Of a stretch of DNA of 64,000 nucleotides, positions 17,297 through 25,290 are shown one piece after another. Origin of the DNA: Azospirillum brasilense. GTDB taxonomy: Bacteria; Pseudomonadota; Alphaproteobacteria; Azospirillales; Azospirillaceae. Under the pieces are notes generated by a model. That model searched no databases. It saw only the letters and a list, made by a program, of their open reading frames with translations, and had not been told where the DNA came from. The number at the start of each line of letters is the position of its first letter. Positions within the stretch are counted from its first letter, which is position 1. A program made the position numbers and the translations under genes. The stretch covers positions 1,789,001 to 1,853,000 of the forward strand of contig NZ_CP059450.1 of assembly GCF_022023855.1 (NCBI RefSeq), read 5' to 3'.

Positions 17297-18223
17297 TCAC
17301 CCCTCTCCGCCGTTTCCTTCCCCGGCCGCTTCCTCAATGATCCAGTCGACGAAGGCGTGGACGTTCGCTCGCGACGCGACCTGGGGCGGATACACGAGGT
17401 AGTAGCCGAACCCCGCCGGGCAGGACTCCGCAAAGGGGCGGACCAGCCGCCCGGCCGAGAGATCGTCGGCAACGATCAGGCTGCGCCCCAGCAGCACCCC
17501 ATGCCCATCGACGGCCGCCTGGGTCGCCGTCACCGAGGAATTGAAGCGCAGTCCCCGGTTGAGGTCGACGGCCTGCTCCAGCCCGACCGTTTGCAGCCAG
17601 ACCCGCCATGACGGGATCGGCCCCGCGAAATTGATCGTCTCGTCGTGCAGCAGCGTGTGTTGCCGCAGGTCGGTGATGCTCCGCAACGGAACGGCGCCGG
17701 ACAGCAGCCGGGGGCTGCACACCGGAAACAGCTCCTCCTCGAACAGCAGCACGCTTTTCAGGCCGGGGTAGGAGCCGGGGCCATAGCGGATGACGATGTC
17801 CACCTCGTTGGCGGAAAAATTCACCAGCCGCACGTCCGCGTCGATGCGCAGGTCGATGTCGGGGTGGCGCGTCCGAAAATGCTCGATGCGCGGCATCAGC
17901 CATTTGGCCGCGAAGGACGGCGACATGCTGACCGTCAGGATGCCGCCCGCGGCCAGCCGCTTGACCTGCCCCATGGCGGCCTCCATCAGGTCGAAGCTGC
18001 GCCGCAGGTCCGGCAGCAGGATCTGCCCCGCCTCCGTCAGCAGCACGCGCCGGCCGCTGCGCCGGAACAGCGGCACGCCGAGATAATCCTCCAGCGTCCG
18101 CACCTGATGGCTGATCGCCGCCGGGGTGACGCGCAGTTCGTCCGCAGCACGGGCGAAGCTGAGGTGGCGGGCGGCGGCCTCGAAGGCGCGGAACCCGCTG
18201 AGGGGCAGCAACGGTCGCGACAT
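17297..18223 (-). CDS. LysR-family transcriptional regulator (GcvA-like)
   Basis: A 308-residue LysR protein. The N-terminal helix-turn-helix (FRAFEAAARHLSFARAADEL, then TPAAISHQVRTLE) and the effector domain with FSANEVDIVIRYG mark the GcvA/AmpR subgroup. It lies divergent from the SDR-tautomerase pair starting at 18464 and is therefore its likely regulator. Effector unknown. It ends 10 bases from the convergent ohrR gene. The ATG at 18223 is chosen because the family alignment begins there. Confidence 0.88.
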   Translation of the reverse strand: MSRPLLPLSGFRAFEAAARHLSFARAADELRVTPAAISHQVRTLEDYLGVPLFRRSGRRVLLTEAGQILLPDLRRSFDLMEAAMGQVKRLAAGGILTVSMSPSFAAKWLMPRIEHFRTRHPDIDLRIDADVRLVNFSANEVDIVIRYGPGSYPGLKSVLLFEEELFPVCSPRLLSGAVPLRSITDLRQHTLLHDETINFAGPIPSWRVWLQTVGLEQAVDLNRGLRFNSSVTATQAAVDGHGVLLGRSLIVADDLSAGRLVRPFAESCPAGFGYYLVYPPQVASRANVHAFVDWIIEEAAGEGNGGEG

Positions 18224-18463
18224 CGACAAATCCACCTTGTCGATTCGATGAGGAAAGCTCGTTTGCCGTTCTACGCGTCCTACGGCATTTTTCAACGGGA
18301 AAGCGGGGCGACAAGACAGGGCGGTCGCAAGTTCCGACGGTTCTCCGGCCCCCGCCTCACAACAGAAATTCTCATCGTTTCAATCCACGCCAAGGGGCGT
18401 GATGCGACCCGCGAATGGCGGGCCATCCACACACGCCCCTTGTTCGAACCCAAAGGAACCATC

Positions 18464-19174
18464 ATGAGCACGCAAAAGGTTGCGCTGATCACCGGCGCGT
18501 CGCAGGGCATCGGTGCGGGTCTCGTGGCGGGCTTCCGCCAGCGCGGTTTCGCCGTCGTCGCCAACTCCCGCTCCATCAAGGCCAGCGACGACCCGAACGT
18601 CGTGACCGTCGGCGGCGACATCGCCGACCCGGACACCGCCAAGCGCCTCGTGGAGACCGCCCGCGAACGCTTCGGGCGCATCGACACGCTGGTCAACAAC
18701 GCCGGCATTTTCATCGCCAAGCCCTTCACCGAATACACCGCGGCCGACTATGCAGCGGTCGTCGCCACCAACCTGACCGGCTTCTTCCACGTGTCCCAGC
18801 TGGCCGCGGTGCAGATGCTGAACCAGGGCAGCGGGCACATCGTCAACATCACCACCACGCTGGTGGAACAGCCGCTGGCCAGCGTGCCCGCGGCGCTGGC
18901 TTCCCTGACCAAGGGCGGCTTGGACGCGGTGGTCCGCTCGCTCGCCATCGAATACGCCGGCAAGGGCATCCGCGTGAACGCGGTGTCGCCGGGCATCATC
19001 AAGACGCCGATGCACGCCCCGGAAACGCACGAATTCCTGGCCGCTCTGCACCCGGTCGGCCGCCTGGGCGAGATTCAGGACATCGTGGACGCGGTGCTCT
19101 ACCTGGACTCCGCCAACTTCGTCACCGGCGAAACGCTGCACGTCGACGGCGGCCAGCACGCCGGTCGCTGGTAA
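18464..19174 (+). CDS. SDR family oxidoreductase lacking the catalytic tyrosine
   Basis: A 236-residue short-chain dehydrogenase fold. The NAD(P) site is TGASQGIGAG near residue 10, and NNAG is near 77. Where SDR enzymes have YxxxK, this protein reads AALASLTKGG, so Lys is kept but Tyr is Ala. The surrounding NITTTLVEQPLASVP and the ending VTGETLHVDGGQHAG are typical. Related SDRs with the same PAALASLTKGG wording exist, so this is a subfamily trait rather than a recent mutation; chemistry may depend on another residue, or the protein may not be a classic dehydrogenase. Followed 40 bases later by a tautomerase gene. Confidence 0.87.
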   Translation: MSTQKVALITGASQGIGAGLVAGFRQRGFAVVANSRSIKASDDPNVVTVGGDIADPDTAKRLVETARERFGRIDTLVNNAGIFIAKPFTEYTAADYAAVVATNLTGFFHVSQLAAVQMLNQGSGHIVNITTTLVEQPLASVPAALASLTKGGLDAVVRSLAIEYAGKGIRVNAVSPGIIKTPMHAPETHEFLAALHPVGRLGEIQDIVDAVLYLDSANFVTGETLHVDGGQHAGRW

Positions 19175-19214
19175 GGCCCTGGCGGTAACGCCATCAAGTG
19201 GAAAGGAACACCCG

Positions 19215-19451
19215 ATGCCGTACGTGAACATCCAGATCACCCGCGAGGGCACGAGCCCCGGTGCAACCGGCGCGACGCCGGAGCAGAAGGCGGCCCTGAT
19301 CAAGGGGGTCAGCGACCTGTTGTTCGAGGTGCTGAACAAGCCGCACGCGGCGACCTTTGTCGTGATCGACGAGGTTCCCATGGAGAACTGGGGTGTGGGC
19401 GGGTTGCCGGTTGAGGAATACCGGCGCCAGATGGCGGGCAAGATGTCCTGA
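19215..19451 (+). CDS. 4-oxalocrotonate tautomerase family protein
   Basis: A 78-residue tautomerase. Pro after the initiator Met (MPYVNIQITREG) would be the catalytic amino-terminal proline, and the rest follows the 4-OT pattern (TPEQKAALIKGVSDLL, ATFVVIDEVPMENWG). It likely moves a proton in a keto-enol or dienol substrate. Forms an operon with the SDR gene upstream; both are probably controlled by the divergent LysR regulator. Confidence 0.88.
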   Translation: MPYVNIQITREGTSPGATGATPEQKAALIKGVSDLLFEVLNKPHAATFVVIDEVPMENWGVGGLPVEEYRRQMAGKMS

Positions 19452-19515
19452 ACCGGCATTGTCAACCTGTCGACCACTCAGTGCCATGGTCGACGGAGGC
19501 GGGGTATGGGGCGGC

Positions 19516-19602
19516 ATGACGACGCGCCCAGATCCCCGCTACGCCGGCTTTCGCTATCCCGCCGAGATCATTGCGACGGCGGTTTGGCTGTACTTCCGCT
19601 TG
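19516..19602 (+). pseudogene. IS6-family transposase, N-terminal relic
   Basis: The frame starts with an ATG and encodes DPRYAGFRYPAEIIATAVWL, the start of an IS6 transposase closely similar to the complete copy on the other strand (NPYHGFRFPAAIINEAVWL). The match ends near 19602, about 20 bases before the complete IS6 element begins. The rest of this older copy is missing. Confidence 0.7.
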
Positions 19603-19622
19603 GTACTATCAACTTCACGGTT

Positions 19623-20415
19623 GGTTGGCGAACTGAGGGTCTGAACACCCTGCGTTCTGGATGGTTCAGGCGGTCAGAGCGAGGCCGGTCACCTCGCGCC
19701 AGATGGAGAAGGCGCGAGTTCGGGCGGCTCGGTACTCGGTGGCGGAGATCAGATGGCGGCGCAGCTGGAAATGGTTGTGGATCGGGCTGTGGGTGGAAAG
19801 AAAACGTTGGGCATGCTTGGCGGACTTGAACCGTCTCATGTGCCGTTCGCGCCGCCGGGTCGGCTGAAGCGAGACTTCGCAGGCGTTGTTCAGATATCGG
19901 CTTTGTCGGTGTTCGCCGCCGATCTTCAGATCCTTCTTTGCTGCCGCGTATGACTTCAGCTTGCCAGTCACGATGACACGCGGGGCGTAACGCAACCCTT
20001 TCAGCAGCTTGCGGAAAAAGCGTTTGGCCGCCTTCGTGTTGCGCCGGCTCTGGGCCAGGACGTCGAGGACAACGCCGTTCTGGTCGATGGCCCGCCACAA
20101 ATAGTGCTGTTTGCCGCGGATGCGGATGAACACCTCGTCCAGCAACCACTTGTCGCCCGGCTGGGGTCGACGGCGTTTGAGCGTGGTGGCGAACGCCCGG
20201 CCAAAGCGCAGGTCCCACTCCCGGATGGTCTCGTAGCTGACCTCGATGCCGCGCGCGGCCAGGATCACCTCGACCTCGCGCAGGCTCAAGCTGAAACAAT
20301 GGTACAGCCACACGGCCTCGTTGATGATCGCCGCCGGAAAGCGGAAGCCATGGTACGGATTGGGCGTCGTGCTCATGACCGGAAACCTGCCACGGACAGG
20401 GTGCGTCCGCCAACC
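19623..20415. mobile_element. IS6-family insertion sequence, about 793 bp
   Basis: Bounded by imperfect inverted ends: GGTTGGCGAAC at 19623-19633 and its near-complement GTCCGCCAACC at 20405-20415 (10 of 11 positions). The size and single transposase fit IS6. No convincing 8-bp target duplication is seen on its flanks. The left end lies against the relic of a similar element in opposite orientation. The ends are proposed from symmetry only. Confidence 0.6.
19666..20376 (-). CDS. IS6-family transposase, apparently complete
   Basis: A 236-residue DDE transposase of normal IS6 length. The N-terminal helix-turn-helix (SLREVEVILAARGIEVSYET) is followed by the first catalytic Asp in KWLLDEVFIRI, the second near RAIDQNGVVLDVL, and a C-terminal region with the RRERHMRRFKSAKHAQRF segment. 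The frame is intact, so it may be active. It normally forms cointegrates. Its position beside several deletions suggests that IS6 drove some of the gene loss in this window. Confidence 0.88.
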   Translation of the reverse strand: MSTTPNPYHGFRFPAAIINEAVWLYHCFSLSLREVEVILAARGIEVSYETIREWDLRFGRAFATTLKRRRPQPGDKWLLDEVFIRIRGKQHYLWRAIDQNGVVLDVLAQSRRNTKAAKRFFRKLLKGLRYAPRVIVTGKLKSYAAAKKDLKIGGEHRQSRYLNNACEVSLQPTRRRERHMRRFKSAKHAQRFLSTHSPIHNHFQLRRHLISATEYRAARTRAFSIWREVTGLALTA

Positions 20416-20495
20416 TGACAGCACCGCCTGGATCGGCTGAAGGCCCGCTGCGGCAGGACGGTTGCAAGCGGCAACAGCCGGATCCAGGATGCCCC

Positions 20496-21110
20496 TTATT
20501 CCCAGCGCTTCTGGTAGGAAAAGGTCGGCAGCCGCCAGCCGGCCCGGATGGCCAGCAGGCGCAACGTCAAGCCTCCGGCAAAGCTGATGGCGGTGTTCAG
20601 GTCCGTGCTGATCCCGAATGCCCGAAGGACAAGGAATAGGGTGCAGACGACGAGCGAGACGCTTGCGTAGAGTTCGTGGCGGAACACAACCGGGACATGA
20701 TTGCACAGCACGTCGCGCAGAACGCCGCCGCAGATCCCGGTGATCATGCCGGCCATGACAACGACGGGCGTCGAGTAGGCCATTTCAAGCGCGACGCTGC
20801 AGCCGATCAACGAGAAGGCGATCAGCCCCATGGCGTCGAGGACGAGGAAAACACGTTTCAGGTGATGCAGGTAGCGTGCAATCACGGTGGTCAGCAGCCC
20901 GGCGAAGATCACTAGGTAGATGTACTCCGGGTTCTGGGTCCATCCGATGGGAAAGCGGCCGAGGATCAGGTCCCGGACGGTGCCGCCGCCCAGCGCGGTG
21001 ACGAAGGCGATGACGGCGACACCGAAGATGTCCATGTTGCGGCGCCCGGCTGCGAGCGCTCCGGACATGGCCTCGGCGGTGATGGCGACCAGGTAGATGG
21101 CGATCAGCAT
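20496..21110 (-). CDS. TRIC (UPF0126/YadS) family membrane channel under a glycine riboswitch
   Basis: A 204-residue membrane protein with seven helices made of two similar halves. The glycine-rich signatures GGGTVRDLILG (about residue 43) and GGVLRDVLCN (about 128) are the hallmark of the UPF0126/TRIC family, known as trimeric cation channels in eukaryotes and archaea. The leader of this gene holds a tandem glycine riboswitch, so in this organism the protein is probably tied to glycine level, perhaps glycine or cation transport. GGAGA precedes the ATG. Confidence 0.9.
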   Translation of the reverse strand: MLIAIYLVAITAEAMSGALAAGRRNMDIFGVAVIAFVTALGGGTVRDLILGRFPIGWTQNPEYIYLVIFAGLLTTVIARYLHHLKRVFLVLDAMGLIAFSLIGCSVALEMAYSTPVVVMAGMITGICGGVLRDVLCNHVPVVFRHELYASVSLVVCTLFLVLRAFGISTDLNTAISFAGGLTLRLLAIRAGWRLPTFSYQKRWE

Positions 21111-21227
21111 GCCGCGTCTCCGTTCATGGGAGGACGCGGCCGCGGAGCGGATGCCAAGGGCAGGGGCAGATGCATCGGGAGAGACTCCGGACAGAGGCAG
21201 GACACGCCGCGCGGTGTGTCCTGGTGC

Positions 21228-21422
21228 GCCTCTCCCCCTGTCCTTACTACCTGAGAGTTTCGGCTCCGCGGAGAGCCTGCCCCTTCGGTGGGCCGGAGCG
21301 CGCAATGCGCGGCGCCTCGGCCTCTCTCCAGACGGCGATCTGTTTCTGCGGTTCCGTGTGCCTGAGCGATTATGGGAGGTTGCGCCTTCGGCGGAGGCGG
21401 GTGCCGCCTCTCTCTCCCGCAG
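21228..21422 (-). promoter_or_regulatory. Tandem glycine riboswitch in the TRIC-gene leader
   Basis: Read on the minus strand, two aptamers follow each other. The first spans about 21422-21330 (GGGAGAGAG, GCCGAAGGCGCAACCTCCC, GCTCAGGCACACGGAACCGC). The second spans about 21330-21228 (GGAGAGAGGCCG, CACCGAAGGGGCAGGC, AACTCTCAGGTAGTAAGGAC, GGGGAGAG). These conserved loops are those of the gcvT-type glycine aptamer, and the short linker with ACAGA is typical. A stem with arms at 21199-21205 and 21216-21222 follows and may be part of the expression switch. About 90 bases further on comes the channel gene. Confidence 0.9.
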
Positions 21423-21464
21423 AACATGATGGATTATCGGAGAGCGTCCGCCGCCTGTCAACCG

Positions 21465-21681
21465 TCACGCCGCTCCATCCTTCGGCATGGAAGCGTGCGC
21501 CGGCAGCGGAATGACGGCGGACGATGGCGCCGAACCCTCGCCTTCGCCATTATCCCTGAGGACGGCCTTGAAGCTCTTCACGCCTTTGGCGAGGTCACCC
21601 ATTGCCTTCGACAATTTGCTTGCGCCGAACACGAGCAGGACAGCGACCAATGGCCCAACGCGCGATGCTTGAGAAACCCAT
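21465..21681 (-). pseudogene. tatA: tatA relic with a frameshift
   Basis: The ATG is followed by MGFSSIARWAI, the start of TatA; after one extra base the next frame continues VAVLLVFGASKLSKAMGDLA and GVKSFKAVLRD, the rest of the TatA helix and amphipathic helix, with a long low-complexity tail. The single-base shift falls in ATTGGTCGC near 21640-21650. An intact tatA must lie elsewhere if the cell depends on Tat, which two Tat substrates in this window suggest. Confidence 0.72.
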
Positions 21682-21714
21682 GATGATGTTCCTATGTGAA
21701 CTCCTGTGCGGGGC

Positions 21715-21840
21715 GATCGTATCGAACGACACGTTGACGCGCCTGACCTCAGCGTCGGCCAGTCCCCCGGCATGTTTGAACAGCATCGAGCCGTTGGTGG
21801 TCAGCGCGAGTTCGTCAAGAGCGCCGGATCTGGAGATGGC
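21715..21840 (-). pseudogene. moaA fragment (molybdenum cofactor biosynthesis)
   Basis: A 42-codon stretch reads RSGALDELALTTNGSML, then AGGLADAEVRRVNVSFDT, the central segment of the radical-SAM GTP 3',8-cyclase MoaA. Neither the CxxxCxxC cluster site nor the C-terminal part is present. It leads directly into the tatA relic, so two unrelated gene pieces are joined. No ribosome site or full domain, hence not functional. Confidence 0.6.
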
Positions 21841-22105
21841 GGCCAGGGGTCCTGATTCAGCGCATTCTTCACCCGACGTCGCATACGCGCTTCAGGCATC
21901 CGGGAACGTATGAGCGAGATGTCCCGCCCCTGAGGGAAGCTCTTTCCTCGGCTCCCTAGTCCTTTCCTAGGTTTGATCTCGACCGATATAGGTCTAACCA
22001 CGCTGACAAGCGCGGCTCCTGGCGCGGCCACTGTTTGCCGGCCCCCAACTCTCCGGGGTCCCGGGCAGGCCTGTAGCGATCTCAAAAACAACCACGGAAC
22101 CGGCA
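21841..22105. other. Stretch without a gene, left of the benzoate island
   Basis: No supported coding region, RNA or terminator. It connects the moaA/tatA debris with the repeat copy that marks the island edge. Confidence 0.45.
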
Positions 22106-22182
22106 GGTCACCTCATCAACGACGCTGCCGACGACTCCTCTTTTGAGGGCTTGCCGCTGTGCCCGCAATCAAAGAACCAAAG
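22106..22182 (-). repeat. Island-edge repeat, copy 1
   Basis: 77 bases that, read on the minus strand, match the plus-strand sequence at 34251-34328 with roughly 80-85 percent identity and one single-base gap. The first 21 bases (from CTTTGGTTCTTTGATTGCGG) and the last 15 (GTTGATGAGGTGACC) are identical. The pcaD stop codon (22169-22171) lies inside it, so the last residues of PcaD come from the repeat. The two copies are inverted and enclose the benzoate genes. Nature of the repeat unknown; it does not match the IS6 ends. Confidence 0.75.
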
Positions 22183-22978
22183 TCCCTGAGCGTGTGAGCG
22201 TGTCCAGAAAGCCGAGAAGATGCCGGTTCACACGATCGGCGCGCTCGATGGCGAGGAGATGCGCCGCGCGCGGCAGGACGACCATTTCGGCATCGGGGAT
22301 GCGCGCGCGGATGTCTTCCATCAAGGGCACCGGGGTCGCGGGGTCGTCGGCTCCCGCGACGATCAGGGTCGGTGACACGATGGCCGGGATCGCCTCCCGC
22401 AGGTCCATGTCCCGGATCGCGCGACAGCAGGCCGCATAGCCGCGAGGATCGTTCTTCAGGAACCGCTCACGAATCGCGGCGACCGCTTCCCCCGAAGTTT
22501 CGATGAACGGGGGGGTGAACCAGCGGGGAATGATAGCGTCCACGATGGCCCCCATGCCGTCCCGGCACACCGTCCGCGCCCGCTGCTCCCAGCCCTCGGG
22601 CGGCGGCAGAAAGGCGGCCGTCGCCATGAGAACGAGGCCGGCGACCCGGTCTGGGTGTTCGACCGCGAAGGCCTGCGCCGTCATACCCCCCAGCGACAGG
22701 CCGACGACATGGGCCTTTTCGATGCCGAGCGCGTCCAGCAGCTCGGCAAGGTCGGCGGCCAGATCGCCGATGGTGGCGGGGCGGTCGATCACGGCCGACC
22801 GGCCATGGCCTCGGGTGTCGTACCGCAGGCAGCGATACCGCCCAGAGAGCGCCGGCACCTGGGCATCCCACATCTCCAGCGTGGTGCCGATGGAGTTGGA
22901 GAAGACGACGACGGGTGCCCCCGCAGGGCCGGCGAGTTCATAATGCAGTTCGACGCCGTTGGCGTTGATCGAAGGCAT
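22169..22978 (-). CDS. pcaD: 3-oxoadipate enol-lactonase
   Basis: A 269-residue alpha/beta hydrolase that opens 3-oxoadipate enol-lactone to 3-oxoadipate, the joining point of the catechol and protocatechuate branches. Visible: the oxyanion segment VVFSNSIGTTLEMWD, the nucleophile elbow VGLSLGGMTAQ with Ser near 103, an acidic residue in VAGADDPATP and a His in RAAHLLAIE. It is the last gene of the leftward operon, four bases after pcaJ. Its final residues (TLVL) and stop codon lie within the island-edge repeat, so its original C-terminus may have been replaced. Confidence 0.9.
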   Translation of the reverse strand: MPSINANGVELHYELAGPAGAPVVVFSNSIGTTLEMWDAQVPALSGRYRCLRYDTRGHGRSAVIDRPATIGDLAADLAELLDALGIEKAHVVGLSLGGMTAQAFAVEHPDRVAGLVLMATAAFLPPPEGWEQRARTVCRDGMGAIVDAIIPRWFTPPFIETSGEAVAAIRERFLKNDPRGYAACCRAIRDMDLREAIPAIVSPTLIVAGADDPATPVPLMEDIRARIPDAEMVVLPRAAHLLAIERADRVNRHLLGFLDTLTRSGTLVL

Positions 22979-22982
22979 AGGA

Positions 22983-23666
22983 TTATCCCTCCGCAAGGCA
23001 GAGCGAGGTATGATCGCGGAGGCGGTCCGTATCGACGCCGAAGTCGGCTTCGGTCTTCTCGCGGACCTCAATCACGGTGACGCCGGGGGCCAGCTCGACC
23101 AGCGTCAGGCCGCCGTTGTGCTTATCAATGGTGAAGACAGCGAGTTCGGTGACGACCATGTCCACCACGCCCGCCCCGGTCAGCGGCAGGGTGCAGCGCT
23201 TAAGCAGCTTGCGCTCGCCGTCCTTGGCCGTGTGGTCCATGACAACGACCACCCTTTTGACCCCGGCGACGAGATCCATGGCGCCGCCCATGCCCTTGAC
23301 CATTTTACCGGGAATCATCCAGTTGGCGAGGTCGCCGTTCTCGGCCACCTGCATGGCGCCCAGGATCGACAAATCGATGTGCCCGCCTCGGATCATCGCG
23401 AAGCTGTCGGCCGAGCTGAAATAGCTGGTGGTCGGCAGCTCCGTGATGGTCTGCTTGCCGGCGTTGATCAGATCCGGGTCCTCCTCCCCCTCGTAGGGGA
23501 AGGGACCCATGCCCAACAGGCCGTTCTCCGATTGCAGCGACACCGTCATCCCCTCGGGGATGTGGTTCGCCACCAGCGTCGGGATACCGATGCCGAGATT
23601 GACGTAGTAGCCGTCGCGCAACTCCTTCGCGGCGCGGGCGGCCATCTCTTCGCGGGTCCATGCCAT
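22983..23666 (-). CDS. pcaJ: 3-oxoadipate CoA-transferase, subunit B
   Basis: A 227-residue type I CoA-transferase beta subunit, expected to move CoA from succinyl-CoA to 3-oxoadipate together with PcaI. The catalytic Glu lies in SLQSENGLLGMGP, and the GGHIDLSILGAMQV and GMGGAMDLVAG segments are family signatures. Follows pcaI by 20 bases. Without a thiolase gene in the cluster, the CoA-ester it makes would be cleaved by a PcaF encoded elsewhere, or the pair may work alongside the BKACE enzyme. Confidence 0.93.
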   Translation of the reverse strand: MAWTREEMAARAAKELRDGYYVNLGIGIPTLVANHIPEGMTVSLQSENGLLGMGPFPYEGEEDPDLINAGKQTITELPTTSYFSSADSFAMIRGGHIDLSILGAMQVAENGDLANWMIPGKMVKGMGGAMDLVAGVKRVVVVMDHTAKDGERKLLKRCTLPLTGAGVVDMVVTELAVFTIDKHNGGLTLVELAPGVTVIEVREKTEADFGVDTDRLRDHTSLCLAEG

Positions 23667-23686
23667 GGTTCGGTTCTCCCTTCTTG

Positions 23687-24388
23687 TCAGGCGCGCTGGC
23701 GCACGGTGCGCTGCTCGATGCGCTTCGCCACGCCCGGCGCGTGGACAATGCGCTGCACGAAAATGCCGGGGGTGTGGATGTGGTCGGGGTCGATCCCGCC
23801 GGGCTCGACCAACTTCTCCACCTCGGCGACGGTGACCTTGCCGGCAGCCGCCATCATCGGGTTGAAGTTGCGCGCGGTCTTGCGGAAGACGAGGTTGCCC
23901 TCGGTGTCGGCCTTCCAGGCCTTGACGACGGCGAGGTCGGCCTTCAGCGCCGTTTCCATGACGTAGGTCTCGCCGTCGAACACGCGCAGTTCCTTGCCTT
24001 CGGCCACCAGCGTGCCGGCGCCGGTCTTGGTGAAGAAGGCGGGGATGCCGGCACCGCCGGCCCGGATGCGCTCGGCCAACGTGCCTTGCGGGTTGAACTC
24101 GATCTCCAGTTCGCCGGCCAGATACTGCTTGGCGAAGGTCTTGTTCTCACCCACGTACGACGAAACCATCTTGCGGACCTGCCTCGTCTCCAGCAGGACG
24201 CCCAGGCCGACGTCGTCGATGCCGGCGTTGTTGGAAATCACGGTCAGGCCTTCAACGCCGGAGTCCCGGATCGCCCCGATCAAGATCTCTGGAATGCCGC
24301 ACAGTCCAAAGCCGCCAGCCATGACGGTCATACCGTCCTTGAGCAAGCCGGCCAGCGCCGACGTCGCGTCGGGATAGATCTTTCTCAT
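23687..24388 (-). CDS. pcaI: 3-oxoadipate CoA-transferase, subunit A
   Basis: A 233-residue alpha subunit partner of PcaJ. Typical features: DGMTVMAGGFGLCGIPEIL near residue 18, VISNNAGIDDVGLG near 50 and the GIPAFFTKTGAGT loop near 112. ATG 24388 is chosen: GGGAG sits eight bases before it, while an ATG two codons earlier would overlap the ribosome site. The C-terminal tail ends RTVRQRA. Twenty bases separate it from the upstream BKACE gene. Confidence 0.93.
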   Translation of the reverse strand: MRKIYPDATSALAGLLKDGMTVMAGGFGLCGIPEILIGAIRDSGVEGLTVISNNAGIDDVGLGVLLETRQVRKMVSSYVGENKTFAKQYLAGELEIEFNPQGTLAERIRAGGAGIPAFFTKTGAGTLVAEGKELRVFDGETYVMETALKADLAVVKAWKADTEGNLVFRKTARNFNPMMAAAGKVTVAEVEKLVEPGGIDPDHIHTPGIFVQRIVHAPGVAKRIEQRTVRQRA

Positions 24389-24408
24389 GTCCATTTCTCC
24401 CTCGGGGA

Positions 24409-25260
24409 TCACGAAGCGGTGACCGCGGTCTCCAGGGCCGGCAGGCCCAACATCGCCCTGGCCTCGGCAGGGGTCGCCGGGCGCGCATCGTGTTCGGCGC
24501 AGAGGTCCACCGCGACCCGCACCAGCTCGGCGTTGTTCTTCGCCAGCCGGTCCCTGGTGATGCGGACATTGTCCTCCAGCCCGGTCCGGACGCCGTCGGC
24601 GCCGCGCTCCAGCACCCAGCGCATCACTTCGGACTGGTGGCGGCCGATGCCCGCCGCGGTCCAGGTCGCCTTGGGCAGGACCCGCTTCAGCTCGATCAGC
24701 AGGGTGTCGAGAAGACGTTCCTCGGCGGGCATGGCGTTCTTCACGCCCATCACGAACTGCACGTGCGGGCGGTCGTTCATCAGCCCCTCTTCCACCAGAC
24801 GCTTGGCGCCGTGAATGTGGGAGAGGTCGAAAATCTCGATCTCCGGCAGCACGCCGTTGTCCCGCATCTTGGTCGCGAGATCGCGCACCAGGGTCGGCCC
24901 GTTCTCGTAGACGATGGTCGGGAAGTTGACGGAACCGGTCGAGAGCGAGGCCATGTCGGGCTTCAGGTACAGGGCGCTGCCGCGCGCCGCCGGATCGCGC
25001 CCGCGCCCGCCGGTCGAGAACTGGACGATCATCCCCGGGCAGTGCCTGACGATGCCCTCCTGCACGCGGGCGAAGAGTTCGGGGTCGGAGGAGGGGCTTT
25101 CGTCCGGATTCCGGACATGGATGTGGACCAGGGATGCGCCGGCCTCGAACGCCTCGTGCGTGGACTCGACCTGCTCCGATACGGTAACCGGCACCGCCGG
25201 GTTGTCCTTCTTGCGCGGAACGGAGCCCGTGATCGCGACGGTGATGATGGTGGGTTTCAT
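24409..25260 (-). CDS. Beta-keto acid cleavage enzyme (BKACE, DUF849)
   Basis: A 283-residue TIM-barrel enzyme of the BKACE family (founding member: 3-keto-5-aminohexanoate cleavage enzyme). The zinc-binding pair is seen in SLVHIHVRNPD near residue 45, and ITVAITGSVPRK near residue 6 supplies the first acidic or polar active-site strand. Members join a beta-keto acid with acetyl-CoA to give acetoacetate plus a new CoA-ester. Placed directly before pcaIJ, its likely substrate is 3-oxoadipate, giving succinyl-CoA and acetoacetate. That would replace the pcaF thiolase step, and no pcaF is found here. The substrate is inferred from context. Confidence 0.85.
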   Translation of the reverse strand: MKPTIITVAITGSVPRKKDNPAVPVTVSEQVESTHEAFEAGASLVHIHVRNPDESPSSDPELFARVQEGIVRHCPGMIVQFSTGGRGRDPAARGSALYLKPDMASLSTGSVNFPTIVYENGPTLVRDLATKMRDNGVLPEIEIFDLSHIHGAKRLVEEGLMNDRPHVQFVMGVKNAMPAEERLLDTLLIELKRVLPKATWTAAGIGRHQSEVMRWVLERGADGVRTGLEDNVRITRDRLAKNNAELVRVAVDLCAEHDARPATPAEARAMLGLPALETAVTAS

Positions 25261-25290
25261 GACTAACATCCTTGAACGCTGGGGCGGAAA

